DNA of 64,000 nucleotides from Nothopassalora personata (taxonomy: Eukaryota; Ascomycota; Dothideomycetes; Mycosphaerellales; Mycosphaerellaceae): positions 2,666,001 through 2,730,000 of the forward strand of contig CM066291.1 in assembly GCA_033816765.1 (NCBI GenBank). The letters run 5' to 3'. Each line of letters starts with the position of its first letter. Position 1 is the stretch's first letter. The notes beneath the pieces are model-generated. The model did not search any database. It was not told the origin of the DNA and saw only the letters and a list, made by a program, of their open reading frames with translations. A program made the translations under genes and the position numbers. Positions 1 to 11,998 of this stretch are shown piece after piece.

Positions 1-840
1 CCAAAGATATAGCAGGACTTGTCTCGAAACCCATCGAAACCCAAGATCTCCTCGCTATTCTGCAGGCTGGGATCGCGTCACGCCCGTCACGAATCTTGTT
101 CGATAACGATTTGCTGCATTTTCTGCCACACCAACCACGATCGACTCGCTCGAGCACGTCACATCTTCTTGCCAGATGACTGACTAAATGGATGGGATTT
201 ACTGGACCGGTCGCGCATGTTTGATTGCATTGCATGCATGATACCCTTCATACTCTTTTGTAGCACAGCAGTGCTGTTGTCTGAGTCTTCGTCGATTGTT
301 TAGTACGCGAAGCACAGGCTTGAAACACTTAGGCAATCGATGTCTCAGACCATGGTCTCAGCACATCGCGTACGCACGAAGCTGGAGCAGCTGGTCGCCT
401 ACCTCTGAAGCCTTTTCTCTATCTTTTCAGCTGATGGCAGCCGCTAATGTATACCGAAAGCGTGTATAGCGTGGGACGCTTGTCTGCTGTTGTTTTGCGA
501 TGTTCTCCTCGATTGGACAGGGGTTTTAGGAATATGGACGGCCAAAGGAGGTAGAAAGAGAGTAGTGAAGCAATGGAAGAAATGAACATCGATTGTTACC
601 GCCTTACTATTTTGTCGCGTTGCTGTGCCAGTAGTTCAGTGTATTCCTATGCAGGTTTGGAATTCGTGGGCAGGTCGCCGAGATCGGTCATGCAAGTAGC
701 ATTGGGTAGGCATGAATGATGCAATCGCTCGACAATCGGTGAGAGCGGTCTGTCATATCTTCGGTAAAAGGCCTACCTTGACGTCGGCCCATGCATGATT
801 GGCCAAGAAAGAAGTTAGGTGCGCGTCGTGCACGGTCGCA
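1..840. other. Intergenic DNA, no gene seen
   Basis: Balanced base composition, unlike the TA-rich block that follows. No reading frame of convincing length or recognisable product. It may hold untranslated or promoter sequence of a gene lying to the left of the window. The change of composition near 840 is abrupt. Confidence 0.5.
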
Positions 841-1494
841 CGTCGTGCACGAAATTTTACGATTATTATAACTAGTATAACTTGATAATGGTATGCCCGA
901 TTAACTTTAGAATCTCTATTATAGTAGCGTCAAGTAATAAGAAGGCTATAAGGGTCTAACATTAGTAGTAAGATATAAATAGCTCTAGTAATAAAGCTTA
1001 TACTTTAACTTATATTATGTAAATTTTAATTAAAAATCTACGCTATTTAAGAGGTATTAATATTAGATAGACGTTATACTATATTTATATATTGTTTAAA
1101 GCTATTAAAAGGGTTAGAGGTCTTAAAATATAGTTATAAGCTAATAATTGAATTTAAATAACTAAATGTTTATTTTATAGAGAATTCTTAATAATTAAAG
1201 CTATATATTACTTTACTGTTCTTAAAGATACTCTATATACTATTTAGTATAAAAGACTACTATAAACTACTTATAAGAGTAGCCTATAGCTAATCCTTAT
1301 ATATAATATATAATTATACCCGGTATAGCAAGCCGTACGTAATTCGTATATATATAAAGTAACGTATATGTTACGGTTTAGTTCTATACTAAGCTAAGAA
1401 ACTAACCTATACGTAACGTACTCTATTTTAGTATTTAAATCTTAAATAGAAATAATAGACTTATAACTAGGATAGTAACTAAGTATAACACATT

Positions 1495-1810
1495 ACTCTT
1501 ATAGAGCTTAAATAGAGTAAATAGAGTTATAATAGAGTACTACTTTATTAGGGACAAATCTCCTTTATATTTAGGAACGCTAAGAATCCCTTATAATTTT
1601 AATATATTTAACTTACTATTTAATATTACTATTTAGAATATACTAAAACCTAACCTCTACTATACTATTTCTTAAGTCTTTATAAGACTAAGATAACTAC
1701 TATATTATTACTCTCCTTTAATATCTTATTAGCCTAATAATAAATCTAATTAAGCTTATCTTCTTAACTTATATTACTATTAGGTTATACTAAACCTAAT
1801 AGCGTTAAAC
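1495..1810 (+). repeat. B-like LTR fragment (left copy)
   Basis: It matches 3716-4020 almost base for base apart from transitions; both contain ctcctttatattta and then aacgctaagaatccc. The same core appears in the 431-bp LTR of element B. I read 1495-1810 and 3716-4020 as the two LTRs of an old, internally deleted B-like element. Confidence 0.6.
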
Positions 1811-1849
1811 GTTATCTACTATAGGAGACTAATAGAGTAAACGGGCAAC

Positions 1850-2032
1850 TATAATAGTAGCCTATAGCTAACCCTTACATGTATTATATAGTTAGGCCCG
1901 GCTTAGTAGACTACACGTAACGCGTATACGTATATTAAGCGACGCGTATAGCGTCTATAGAAGAAGGTAAGCTTTAGTTCATCTACAATTAGAAGATTAT
2001 AGGCGTACTATATATTACGATATCCCCTTATA
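1850..2032 (+). repeat. A-family LTR copy, RIP-mutated
   Basis: This 183-bp stretch follows the order of the 196-bp LTR of element A: a start resembling tataatag, a central block with the ggcccggcttagta motif, and an end close to ccccttata. The same sequence occurs inverted at 3531-3713 with the same 183-bp length. No 5-bp target duplication is visible around it. Confidence 0.65.
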
Positions 2033-2149
2033 GTTCTTATAGAAATACCTACCTCTAGTAAAGTAATTAGAGCCTAATAACCTTAGACCTCTAATAATAC
2101 TATTAAAGTCCTAGCTACTTATATAGGTAACGAAAACCTTAAGGTTAGT

Positions 2150-3530
2150 AAGCTAGAGTTCTACTATAGTAACTAAGATAAGTTTAATACCTAGATTACT
2201 TAGATAGATATATACTTCTTATTTAACTATATAGAAGAGAACCTTAAGCCTATCTTTACTACTACCTTCCTTCGAGGACGAGTATAGTATTAGATTTAAC
2301 TATTTCTTAGGACCTATCTAGATAGCTTCGGTAACGATAACATAAATAGAATCTTTACGTCTTATAATTACCTTAAAATGTAATAGAGAGTATCTTTAGT
2401 ATTTTGAATAAAATTACTACTATAGTATATGTTATCTACTACCTAACCTAGAAGATATCTACTACTAACTACGCTATAAAATTCTAGGAATACGCCTAGC
2501 TTACCGATTAAGATAACAAAGCACTTTAAGTTATATATTAAAGAGGACTAAAGGAGTAAGTTAAGGATAAATTAATAAAGAATAGTCGAAGGATTAATAA
2601 CTTAGGTTTCTTAGTTAAAGTTACAATTGATATTTATAATAAGCTCTACAAGAGAGCTCTAGAACGACGATATAACTCTAAGGTATCTAGAAGAGCCGGA
2701 TTTATACTAGGCTATAATAACCGAAATAATAGAGGCTTTAATAACATTTACGATAGTAATAAGCCTAAGAACTATATACTATACGATAGACTATAACTAA
2801 TAGAGCTTAACGTTACTAAGAAAGGTTATAAGATTAGAAATAGAGGTAAGTTTAAGCCTAAGAGTCTAAAGGGAAGTATTACCTACTATACCTATAGTAA
2901 AGAAGGCTATATAGTAAGGGACTACTACGGTAAAAGGAATATAGTACGCCGTAAGCAATATAATATAGTATAATAAGGAACTAGTAAACTTTTAAGTAGC
3001 ATTAGATTATCGGGTAATACCTACTATACTTAAGGAGTAGCGGAGAGAGTTAGTAATAGAAGTAATATACCTCTACTAGACCCTTATGCGGATAAGGAGG
3101 ATACTATAGCTATAAAAGCTAACTATAATAGTTTAATATAATAGTATAAAGAGTTAACTACGAGATTGAATCTAGATCTTAAAATAGCTACGGAAGTCTT
3201 TATTAGCAATTCTATTACTAACACTTATATTAGGTTTACTACTCTATAAAATTTAGAGTAGAATGTTAGCCTTAGTAATCGCGACAGACCCTAGGAGCAA
3301 TATATAGGTAAGATACTACGCTTTAAGAAGTAGATATTAACGAATCCTATTTTAATAACGATAAAAACAATAAAGAAAACTAGGACCTAGTATAGAATAG
3401 ATTGTAGGTACCGGAACTATAGAAAGAAAGTTAAGAAACTACTAGGCTAGATACTATCGAGGAAGGTTAGGATCCGGGAGAATTAAGTAAAGAAGATTCC
3501 TCTAAAGGAGAAAAAAGTAATTATAAGGAC
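2150..3530 (+). pseudogene. Decayed gag fragment of a B-family retroelement
   Basis: This stretch is colinear with the gag of element B at about 12130-13740. Shared landmarks include the segment around 2170-2240 (compare 12150-12260) and the zinc-knuckle region near 2890-2940 (compare 13066-13120). It carries many more TAG/TAA codons than element B, so it is an older or more strongly RIP-mutated copy. No pol sequence follows, so the copy is internally deleted. Confidence 0.65.
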
Positions 3531-3713
3531 TATAAGGGAATATCGTAATATATAGTACGCCTACGATCTTCTAATTATAGATAAACTAAAGCTTACCTTC
3601 TTTAATAGACACCTTATGCGTTGCTTAGTATACGTATATGCGTTACGTACGGCTTACTAAGCCGGGCCTAGCCGTATATTATATATAAGGGTTAGCTATA
3701 GACTACCCTTATA
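3531..3713 (-). repeat. A-family LTR copy, inverted
   Basis: Reverse complement of the LTR-like copy at 1850-2032, also 183 bp. It abuts the B-like LTR fragment that begins near 3716. Together the two copies make long inverted repeats around a gag fragment of about 1.5 kb. Confidence 0.65.
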
Positions 3714-3715
3714 CG

Positions 3716-4020
3716 CTCTTACGGAGCTTAAATAGAGTAAATAGCGTTATAATAGAGTACTACTCTATTAGAGATAAATCTCCTTTATATTTAAGAACGC
3801 TAAGAATCCCTTATAGTTTTAATGTATTTAACTTACTATTTAATATTACTATTTAGAATATACTAAAACCTAACCTCTACTATACTATTTCTTAAGTCTC
3901 TATAAGACTAAGATAACTACTACTTTATTACTCTTCCTTAACGTCTTATTAGCTTAAGAATAAACTTAATTAAGCTTATCTTCTTAACTTATAATATTAT
4001 TAGATTATACTAAGCCTAAC
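3716..4020 (+). repeat. B-like LTR fragment (right copy)
   Basis: Partner of the copy at 1495-1810, diverged by transitions. Its start coincides with the end of the inverted A-type LTR copy. The outer end is blurred by mutation. Confidence 0.6.
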
Positions 4021-4867
4021 ATCTATAACCGTAGGGCTTAGTATAGTATATACTAATTAGATCTAATTAAAGGATAAGTAGATTAGTTCTACTAGATTAG
4101 GTACTAATTAGTAAGGATCTATATACTTCTAGATATTTAGAGACTCGGTATAGAGCTCTAACTAACAGTTAAATTTATTTCATTCGTTATAAATCTTAAG
4201 GATAATAGTACCTACTTATAGTACTAGTAAGCGAAATATAATATATATATTACTACTAGCTTTAATAACTTAAATAGGCCTTATAGAAGTTTTCTTAAAG
4301 GCTTACTAGCGGTATTATACTAGTTATATAATAGGTATTTAATAGAAATAGGAGTATATCCCTCTAGTTTTTAATAATAATATACTATACTCTAGAAAGT
4401 TCTTTTAGGTTAGTAGTAAAGCCCTATTAAACGCCTCTTAGGCTTATAACTATCGCATCATAGTAAGTTAATTAGTTAAATTATTTACTTAATTTAGGGT
4501 TATGTATTAGTATTAAAAAGCTAGTAGTATATTATATGTATCTGTCTAAGACTAAAGATTACTATAAATAATAATGCTATAGATAACTAATTAAAGCTAC
4601 CTATCTTTTAGTAGTTAATACCTAAGGTTTAATAGACTAAAGCCTAATCTCACTTAGATTATAATATCTATAGCCCTTAGAAATAGTTATATTCTATCTA
4701 TATAAGTACTAGTATATAGAGGCTATAGATTTAGCTTCTTTTTATAGATATAGTAATTTTCATAACCTTAAATTTCTCTATAACTTTAAGGCCTTAGGGT
4801 AATGTACTATAAAGCTAATAACACTATAGAGTATATCTAAAAATCTAGTATCTATCTATTCAATCTA

Positions 4868-5010
4868 GATTAATTAATTAATTGTTCTATTTACGTACTA
4901 TATAAGTCTAAGACTATATAACACGGGTAGGGTACCCTACTATTTTCTAGTTAGTAGAGGAAAAGCCTTTTAGTAATAAAAACCTCTAAAAGTAAGTAGA
5001 GTTCCTTTCT
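4868..5010 (-). repeat. SINE-like repeat, decayed second copy
   Basis: It matches the short insertion at 12731-12906 in element B. Both begin (+ strand) with a TTAATTAATT or TTGATTGATT run, followed by a shared block containing gtctaagactat or gtcaaagactat and then aacacgggt. A later aggaaaagcc block also matches. RIP has blurred the far end, and target duplications are not visible. Confidence 0.5.
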
Positions 5011-5085
5011 CGCAATATTATAGAGGCCTTCTCGCCTTACGGAACCTAGCAGTTTTCCCGTACTTCTTTTACGCGGTAAATATTT

Positions 5086-5281
5086 TATAAGGGGCAGCCT
5101 AGTAGCTAACCCTTATATATGGCCTTATATGTAACATGCGGTCGCGACCGGCTACTAAGCCGCACGTAACACGCATACGTACACCTTACGACGCGCGATG
5201 CGTCTTAAACAAAAGGCAAGAATTAGTTCATCTACGACTAGCAGGTCGTAGGCGTGCTATACATTACGACATCCCTTAATA
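5086..5281 (+). repeat. 5' LTR of element A (196 bp)
   Basis: It begins tataagggg and ends cccttaata, near-inverted ends of a mutated TG...CA LTR. It matches the split 3' LTR at 11462-11550 plus 18895-19001 over the full length with mostly transition differences. Confidence 0.9.
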
Positions 5282-5399
5282 GTTCTAATTCTTCTCTTCG
5301 TTATAATCTATACACGCTATAGAGTCTAAACGCGACGATAGTAGCGCTACGCCTACGGCTCCCCTAAGCCCTAGGGCCTAGCAATAAGCGAGGCGTATA

Positions 5400-6480
5400 G
5401 CCTTAGTCGTAAGGAGGGATGCCCTTTGGGTAGAGGTTAAGGAGAAGGAGATATAGAGGGAGATTGAATAGTTAGAGATCTTACGGGACGTAAGCGTGCC
5501 GCCGGCGGGCCCTTAGGGCAAATCCGGCGGAGAACTATTCCCTACTCCCCCTCCCCCTCCTCTATCTATAGTAACTAACGATAATATCGTAGCTCGAGGC
5601 GCGATCGTATCGTATGCGACACGTTTACGTCTTAAAGAACCTACGCCTTTTAGAGGGGACTCGATTAAGAAAGCACGGGTATTCCTAAGGGAGCTCTCTC
5701 TTATCTTTACCCTCTTAGGCGGTACGTATACGACGAACGAGTTAAAGGTCCTATATAGGGTTATGTACCTAAGCGGAGAGGTAAGTGAGCGATAGTACGC
5801 TAACTATAGCGTCCTTAACCTTAAAGGGTATATATACTAGGACTTTAAGGAGTTCTATCGAGACGTATACGGTAACCCTATAAACCGCGTGCTTAACGTA
5901 ATGTTAGAGTATAAGGCGGTAAAACAGAAGGATAACTAGACAGTACGTTAGTTTACGACTAAGCTAGATGTTATAGAGGATTAGTTAGGGGACTATACGG
6001 AGGCGTAACGCGTGCGACATATGCTCGCTAAGCTTACGCCTAGCCTACGGTCCGTAATCGTTAAGTTTTATAACATCCTAATAACTAGAGAGGAACTAGT
6101 AATCTTAGCTTCGCGTATTAAAAGCACGGAGCGTAGTAGCGGAGGGTACGACCGCGGGCAGTATAGTCGCCGTAGGCGAGAGACTAAGGGCGACTAAGGG
6201 CGAAGCAATCGTAGCTCGAAGTAGTAGAAGTATAGTTAGGCGTCGCGCGACCCGGGTACGAGTTACTAGCGGGACGCCGGCGGATCGTCTATAACCTTCG
6301 ATAGGACTAAAGCGGAGTGCTATAGATACTATAAGAAGGGTTACATTAAGACGGATTACCCGAATAGGTACCTATAGAAGGACCGTAACGCGTAAGCGGT
6401 TCGTAGGGTAGACGCTACGAAGGCTCTAACTAAGAAGGGTAGCAACTAGAGAAAAGGTAGAGGACTAGAAGTAGGTCGCT
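5400..6480 (+). pseudogene. Element A gag (RIP-inactivated)
   Basis: A stop-interrupted frame ends in a degenerate zinc knuckle at about 6319-6367. It reads C-Y-R-Y-Y-K-K-G-Y-I-K-T-D-Y-P, where a CCHC knuckle has lost two Cys and the His to Tyr, as expected from G-to-A and C-to-T changes. A 61-codon open piece at 6012-6197 is just an uninterrupted part of this gag. Function in life was the capsid/nucleocapsid protein. Confidence 0.75.
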
Positions 6481-6529
6481 CCTAAGTCCGAGTTTTCCTA
6501 AAGTCGACCCTTTAAGGCGAGTAGATGTG

Positions 6530-9500
6530 TGTCTAGCGCGTCACTTACGAGGCGTAGTCGAGACTCGTAAGGGCTTTCGCGAGGCTACGTTTCTCCTAGA
6601 TAACTATACGGATCTTAGCCTAGTGTCGTATAAGTATGTACTCCGACATTAAATATAACCTATTAATAGGGTAAGGCTACCGAAGTTAGAGTCGTATACG
6701 CATAACCTAGGGTATTACTATAGCGCCTTTACGGTTCGGCTACAACTCGCTAATAACGCGGGAGTAGAGCGTGTAAGTAACGCTATCTACTACGCGGTGC
6801 CTATAGGTAGGCTATTAGTAATTTTAGGTAGACCCTAGAGGTACCGTAATCGGATCGTAAATAGCGATTGTAAGGACTAGTAGTTCTACGGCGCGGAGAC
6901 GTATACGGTAAAGTAGCATAGCGTAAGCGAGTTCCTTAAGGATCTCGGCGACTTAGAGTAGGTGTATACTATAAGTATTCGTACGGTTACTATAGCGTCC
7001 GACGAAGGAGAAGGCTTAAACTAGCCTAAAGAGTTCGCTAACTTCCGAGATGTGTACGTACCTAATAAGCGTACGAAGCGTAAGCTACCCGACGGGGTTA
7101 AGTATACAATTAATCTCGTTAAAGGAAAGAAACCCCCCTTTAAGCCGCTATACTATTAATCTATTACGGAGTTAGAGGCTTTAAAGAAGTATATCGCCGA
7201 GGCGATAGAGAAGGGCTAGATTAAGCGGTCCGTAAGCGAGGCGGGTACGCCTATCTTATTCGTACTAAAGAAAGACGGCACCCTTAGGCTCTATATAGAC
7301 TATAGAGGCTTAAATAAGATTATAGTAAAGAACCGATACCCCCTACCCCTAATTAGCGAGACGCTAGATAGGCTATTAGGTTCTAGGTTCTTCACTATAA
7401 TCGATTTAAAGGACGCCTACTATTGTATCCCTATTAAGCGAGGCGATAAGTGGAAGACTACGTTTCGCACGCGATACGGATACTACGAGTACCTAGTAAT
7501 GCCGTTCGGGTTAACTAACGTACTAGTAACCTTTTAAGAGTATATTAACAAGGCGCTAACCGGCTTAGTTAATAACATTTACGTAGTCTACCTAGATAAT
7601 ATCCTTATCTATAGCGAGACGCGTAAGGTACACGTACGAGCCGTACGCGAAGTACTTACGAGGCTACGGAAGTTTACTCTATTCGTAAACCCTAAGAAGT
7701 ATTACTTCTTCTAGGAGAGTGTAGAGTTCCTTAGGTTTATCGTAAGCGCCGTAGGCGTGTCGATAGATAGGAGTAGGGTAGCCGCTATCGAGGAATAGCC
7801 TATACCTACGACCTTTTATAAGGTCTAGTCCTTCCTTAGGTTTTGTAACTTCTACCGGCGTTTTGTAGAAGGATACTTAAGGGTCTACAAGCCCCTAACG
7901 GACCTACTAAAGGTATCTAAGGACGGTAAGAAGTAGGGCCCTCTTACGTAGACCTTAAGCGAAGAGTAGGCGTTTCGATAGCTTAAGGCCGGATTCTTAG
8001 GTGCACTAATACTTAGGCACTTCGATCCTACGCTACGTACGCGAGTCGAAACCGACGCGTTAGGTTTCGCGATCGTAGGTATTATATCCTAATTGTTTAG
8101 TACTAAGTAGTATTCTATCGCGTTCTATTTACGTAAGATAATACTAGCTGAGTACAACTACGAGACGCACGATTAGGAGCTACTTACAGTAGTTAAGGCT
8201 TTTAAGCATTAGAGGCTATACTTAGAGAGCGCTACGTATACGGTACGAGTACTAGTCGACTACGCTAACCTATAGGGCTTTATAATAGTAAAGTAGCTAA
8301 ATAGGCGGTAAGCTCGATAGGCTACGTTCCTATAGTCTTTTAATTTTATAGTAGAGTATCGGCCGGGTAAGACTAACCTAGCCGACGCGCCTTCGAGACG
8401 TAGTAACTACGTAGCTATAACGTAATAAACTTCGAACTTACTACCTACCTTATAAAGTAAGCTATCTTTCTAGAAGGAGTCTCTAGAAGGGATAAGCGAG
8501 CCAACGGTGAAGCGCGCGCTTACTACCTACGAGGCGATGTAGGGCGACATAGGCGCGGTAATAGTAGTGCGGAGAGGTAACCTTCCCTATTAAGACAAGC
8601 CGTCGTTACTAGTAGTAGTGTACGCTATAGTAATATAGGGTTAAGCTTATAGCTCGACGGGTAAGTTAATCCTACTCTTAATAAAGATCGCGTAGTAGTA
8701 AGACGACTAGTGTGTCGTATACTTAGCGTAGGCGCTAAGCGCGAGGGACGCTAAGGGATAGTATATAAAGGATGACCTTATGTACTACGGAGACGCGATC
8801 GTAGTACCTAGGGATTACGTAATTAGGTCGTATCTAATTCGTATGTACTACGACGACGTCCTCGCGGGTTACTTTAGAAGGACTAAGACTAAAGAGCTGT
8901 TACGACGTAATTATTAGTAGGACTCACTTAGTACGGACGTAAAGTAATACGTCTAAGCCTATAGAACCTACTAGGGTTCGAAGGCTAAACGCTATCGACC
9001 CTATAGTAGGCTATAACCGCTTCCTAGACCGGAGCGGCCGTAGTAGGAAATTACTATAGATTTTATTACGGACCTACCTCTAAGTACGCGAGCCGGTTAC
9101 GTGTATAATACGATCCTAGTAATAGTCAATCGCTACTTAAAAATGAGCTTATATATCCCGACGACGAAGACTTACATAGCCGTAGAGCTTACGAGGCTCC
9201 TACGAGACGAAGTCGTACGACACTATAGTGTCCCGTTAGGTATAGTAAGCGACCGAGGTCCGGTCTTTACTAGTTAGTTTTAGAGTAACTTCTACTTCGA
9301 GGCGCGTATAAAGCGTAAGCTATCTACGGCCTTTTACCCTTAGACTAACGGCTAAACTAGAGGGCAAACTAAACCCTCGAATAATATCTTCGTTATTACT
9401 ATAGTAACAATTAAACTAAGTAGGCTAAGTAGCTTACAGTTACTAAATTCGTAGCTAATAATAGCATCCACCTAACACTACGGATGAGTCCGTTCGAGAT

Positions 9501-10107
9501 AGCGTACGGTTAGCGACCTAAGATTACCCCTATACTAACTAGATCTCGAGACGAGACCTAGGGGGGGGAAGTACTAGTAGCGGTAATAGCTGCGAGTCGT
9601 ATACAAAAACTACGCGCTATACTCGAGGAGCGATAGAAGGCTATAGTAGAAAGCTAGGCTCGCTACTATAATAAGACCTACTAAGCTAAGACCTACCGCG
9701 TAGGTAACTTAGTCCTATTATTAACGAAGAACCTTAAGTTAGCAGTACTAAAGAAGAAGATAGGTCCGAAGTTTATCGGCCTATACCGCATTACGGACGC
9801 TATCGGTTCGTAGGCGTACCGCCTAGCGCTACTAGCCTACTTAAGGCTCTATAACGTCTTCTATGTCTCTCTCCTCGAGCCGTATATCGGTAGCAATAAG
9901 GATGGACCCGTACCCCCTCTAGCTAATAAGGACGGAGAGTATAAGGTAGAGGTAGTGCTAGATAGGCGTAAGCGTAAGGGTAAGCTATAGTATCTAGTCT
10001 AGTAGAAGGACTAGCTAGAGGAGTATAATAGCTAGGAACCGGCGGAGGGCCTCGCGAATGCGGATCGTATAGTAGCCGACTATAAGGCGTTAAGGAGAAG
10101 TAAATAA
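6530..10107 (+). pseudogene. Element A pol: PR-RT-RNaseH-IN-chromodomain (RIP-inactivated)
   Basis: Domain order is that of Ty3/gypsy. A protease remnant lies near 6540-6880. Reverse transcriptase is at about 7140-7800, with the active-site box now YLDN near 7589 (YLDD expected). RNase H is at about 7960-8290. Integrase runs from about 8790, with its core at 9045-9400 and the motif SDRGP near 9250. A chromodomain-like tail at about 9940-10107 starts Y-K-V-E-V-V-L-D-R-R. TAG replaces Trp and Gln codons throughout. The chromodomain places the element among chromoviruses, which aim integration at modified chromatin. Confidence 0.85.
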
Positions 10108-10184
10108 GACTAGTATAGGAGTACTAGAGTATAAATAAAACTTTTCTTAACTATAAACAAAACAAAAGCTAAAGAGTAGCGCGC

Positions 10185-11160
10185 CTACTAGGGGCTACGT
10201 AGAGTAGTAGTAGGCGAGGAGCCCGCGAGTAGCGTATAAGGCGAGCGCCTTAGTTATAGTCGTCGCGTAGTAACTTAGGTAGGAATACCTAGTCGGCGGC
10301 GGTAGTATTAATGTTCTACGCCTATAGGAACTAGGACTACGGTTAGTAGGGTACACGCATACGAGGAATATACGACTTACGGCGCGGCCAAGTTCGAATA
10401 GCCTATTAAGGGCGCGGTTCTACTCCTACTATAGCGCGAGGGCTACGGCGGCGGGGGTACGTATACGGGTCTCCCCGGCACGCTTATACTTATAGGCATT
10501 AAACTGCCTAATAGCCTATAGAAAGGGTTAGCCGAAGCATAGGAGACGTACTAGAGCCCCCCCCCGCGAGTAGTAGTCGACTCGTAGGAGCGAAGTAGCG
10601 ACTTACCTCCGTAATGTCGTTACCTAGCTAGGTATATAGGCGGATCTACTCTACTAGCTCCTACTACTAGAGGTCTATAGGCGCCTAGCCTATTATAGCC
10701 GTAAGGAAGTTGCGCTAGGAGCGCGCGGCGCGTAGGCGGCTTACTAGCGAGGCGATAGCGTAGCTAGTATTAGGCTCGCACTTATGTCTATTACGCCTAT
10801 AGCGGCCGAACTTCTTTAGGAGCTCGCCGGTAGTAATACTATTATAGTTATCGGCTTCGTCTAGTAAGTAGTTAGTATACAAATCGTAGGCGGCGCGCGT
10901 AGAGACTTACCCTTAACGAAGTATAGGAGGCACCGTATATATATATTAATCCTCTACGAGAGCTTAGTAGCGGGCGAGGGCGTTAGTAGCTACGAGGGGG
11001 ATGCTAGTCGCTTACGATCACTAGGCGTTCTAGGTACGTCGCGCACTAGAGCCGCCTAGCGGCGCTCGTCTTCTAAGGTACTAGTAGTACTATCGCTACT
11101 AATACTACGGGAGGAGGCAAAGCGGCTAGAGGACGGAGGCGAGGAGGGCCCGTTAGACAT
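10185..11160 (-). pseudogene. Antisense reading frame in element A
   Basis: On the minus strand a frame opens with ATG at 11160 (MSNGPSSPPSSSRFASS), Ser-rich for about 35 codons. After a frame change it continues as a clearly protein-like stretch around 10880-10650, containing YDLYTNYLLDEADNYN and ELLKKFGRYRRNRHKC. The only stops are TAG/TAA at positions compatible with lost Trp or Gln. It lies between pol and the 3' LTR, opposite in direction to pol. I do not recognise the product. Confidence 0.55.
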
Positions 11161-11461
11161 AATAATAATAATACTAGCGAGGCGCTTACGGTAAGGGTGC
11201 GGTACGGGTACGTAGTAGTAGTATAACGGAGGTAGTGCGCTAGGGAACGTACTAGGAGAATAGGGCTAGGTTAGGCTAGAGTTTTATACCCCTAACTAGC
11301 TACGTCGGTATAGTAACTAAGCCTTACTTACCTACACCTATATAACGATACGTACGTAACCCGTATATAGGCCATATAGCAACTATAGTTCTAGAAGTAC
11401 GTAGGAACCTCTACGTAGTAACTAGCGAGCTAAGGACAGCTCGTACGGGAGGGGAGGAAAT

Positions 11462-11550
11462 TATAAGGGGTAGCCTAGTAGCTAACCCTTATATGTAGCC
11501 TTACATATAACATGCGGTCGCGACCGGCTACTAAGCCGCACGTAACACGT
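11462..11550 (+). repeat. 3' LTR of element A, left part
   Basis: First 89 bases of A's 3' LTR, preceded by a purine-rich tract (ggaggggagg, about 11448-11457) that fits a polypurine tract. Its last five bases, cacgt (11546-11550), are the target duplication of element B, repeated at 18890-18894. Confidence 0.9.
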
Positions 11551-11981
11551 TATTACGGTTCGGATAAAGGACGGTATAGGACGTAGCATAGGAGGAAGAA
11601 TTAGAAGATAAGAACTAATCGCTAGGAAGAGGAAGAGACCTTACGTCCGGGTCACGTGCACGACCGCGCGCTTAGTGCATAGTTAAACACGACTATAGAA
11701 GTAGCGTATAGACGTACACGACTACACGACTAGGCGACCGGTCGAATGGATAGACGGACGCCTAATACCGGATAGCATACGAGTCTCCGTTGTATTTAGG
11801 AACGCTAAGAACCCTTATAGTTTCGATACGTTTAACTTATGTTACTATCTCACTAATTGGAATATAACTCTTATTCCTATTATTTATCTTCGCTTAGCTT
11901 ACTTTAGCCTCTCTAAAGAATACCGCTACGTAACTTAACTTATCTCTCTTTTAAGACTAGCCCTAGAACGAGATAATAATA
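11551..11981 (+). repeat. 5' LTR of element B (431 bp)
   Basis: It begins tattacgg (mutated TG start) and ends ataataata, where the 3' copy ends ataataaca. It has the same length as the 3' LTR. Confidence 0.92.
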
Positions 11982-11998
11982 CTTTAAACGCCCTTAGG

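Larger units (their letters stand above)
840..5080. repeat. Heavily RIP-mutated repeat mosaic
   Basis: Extremely TA-rich sequence in which CA and TG dinucleotides are scarce, the footprint of C-to-T mutation at CpA on both strands. Every frame is full of stops. The recognisable content is older fragments of the same two LTR element families found intact further right: A-type LTR pieces at about 1272-1400, 1850-2032 and (inverted) 3531-3713; B-like LTR pieces at about 1495-1810 and 3716-4020; and a B-type gag fragment at about 2150-3530. Bases 4020-4865 are RIP-mutated DNA I cannot assign. Confidence 0.85.

Noticed and set aside
6012..6197. 61-codon frame as a separate gene
   Set aside because: It is an uninterrupted part of the decayed gag of element A.
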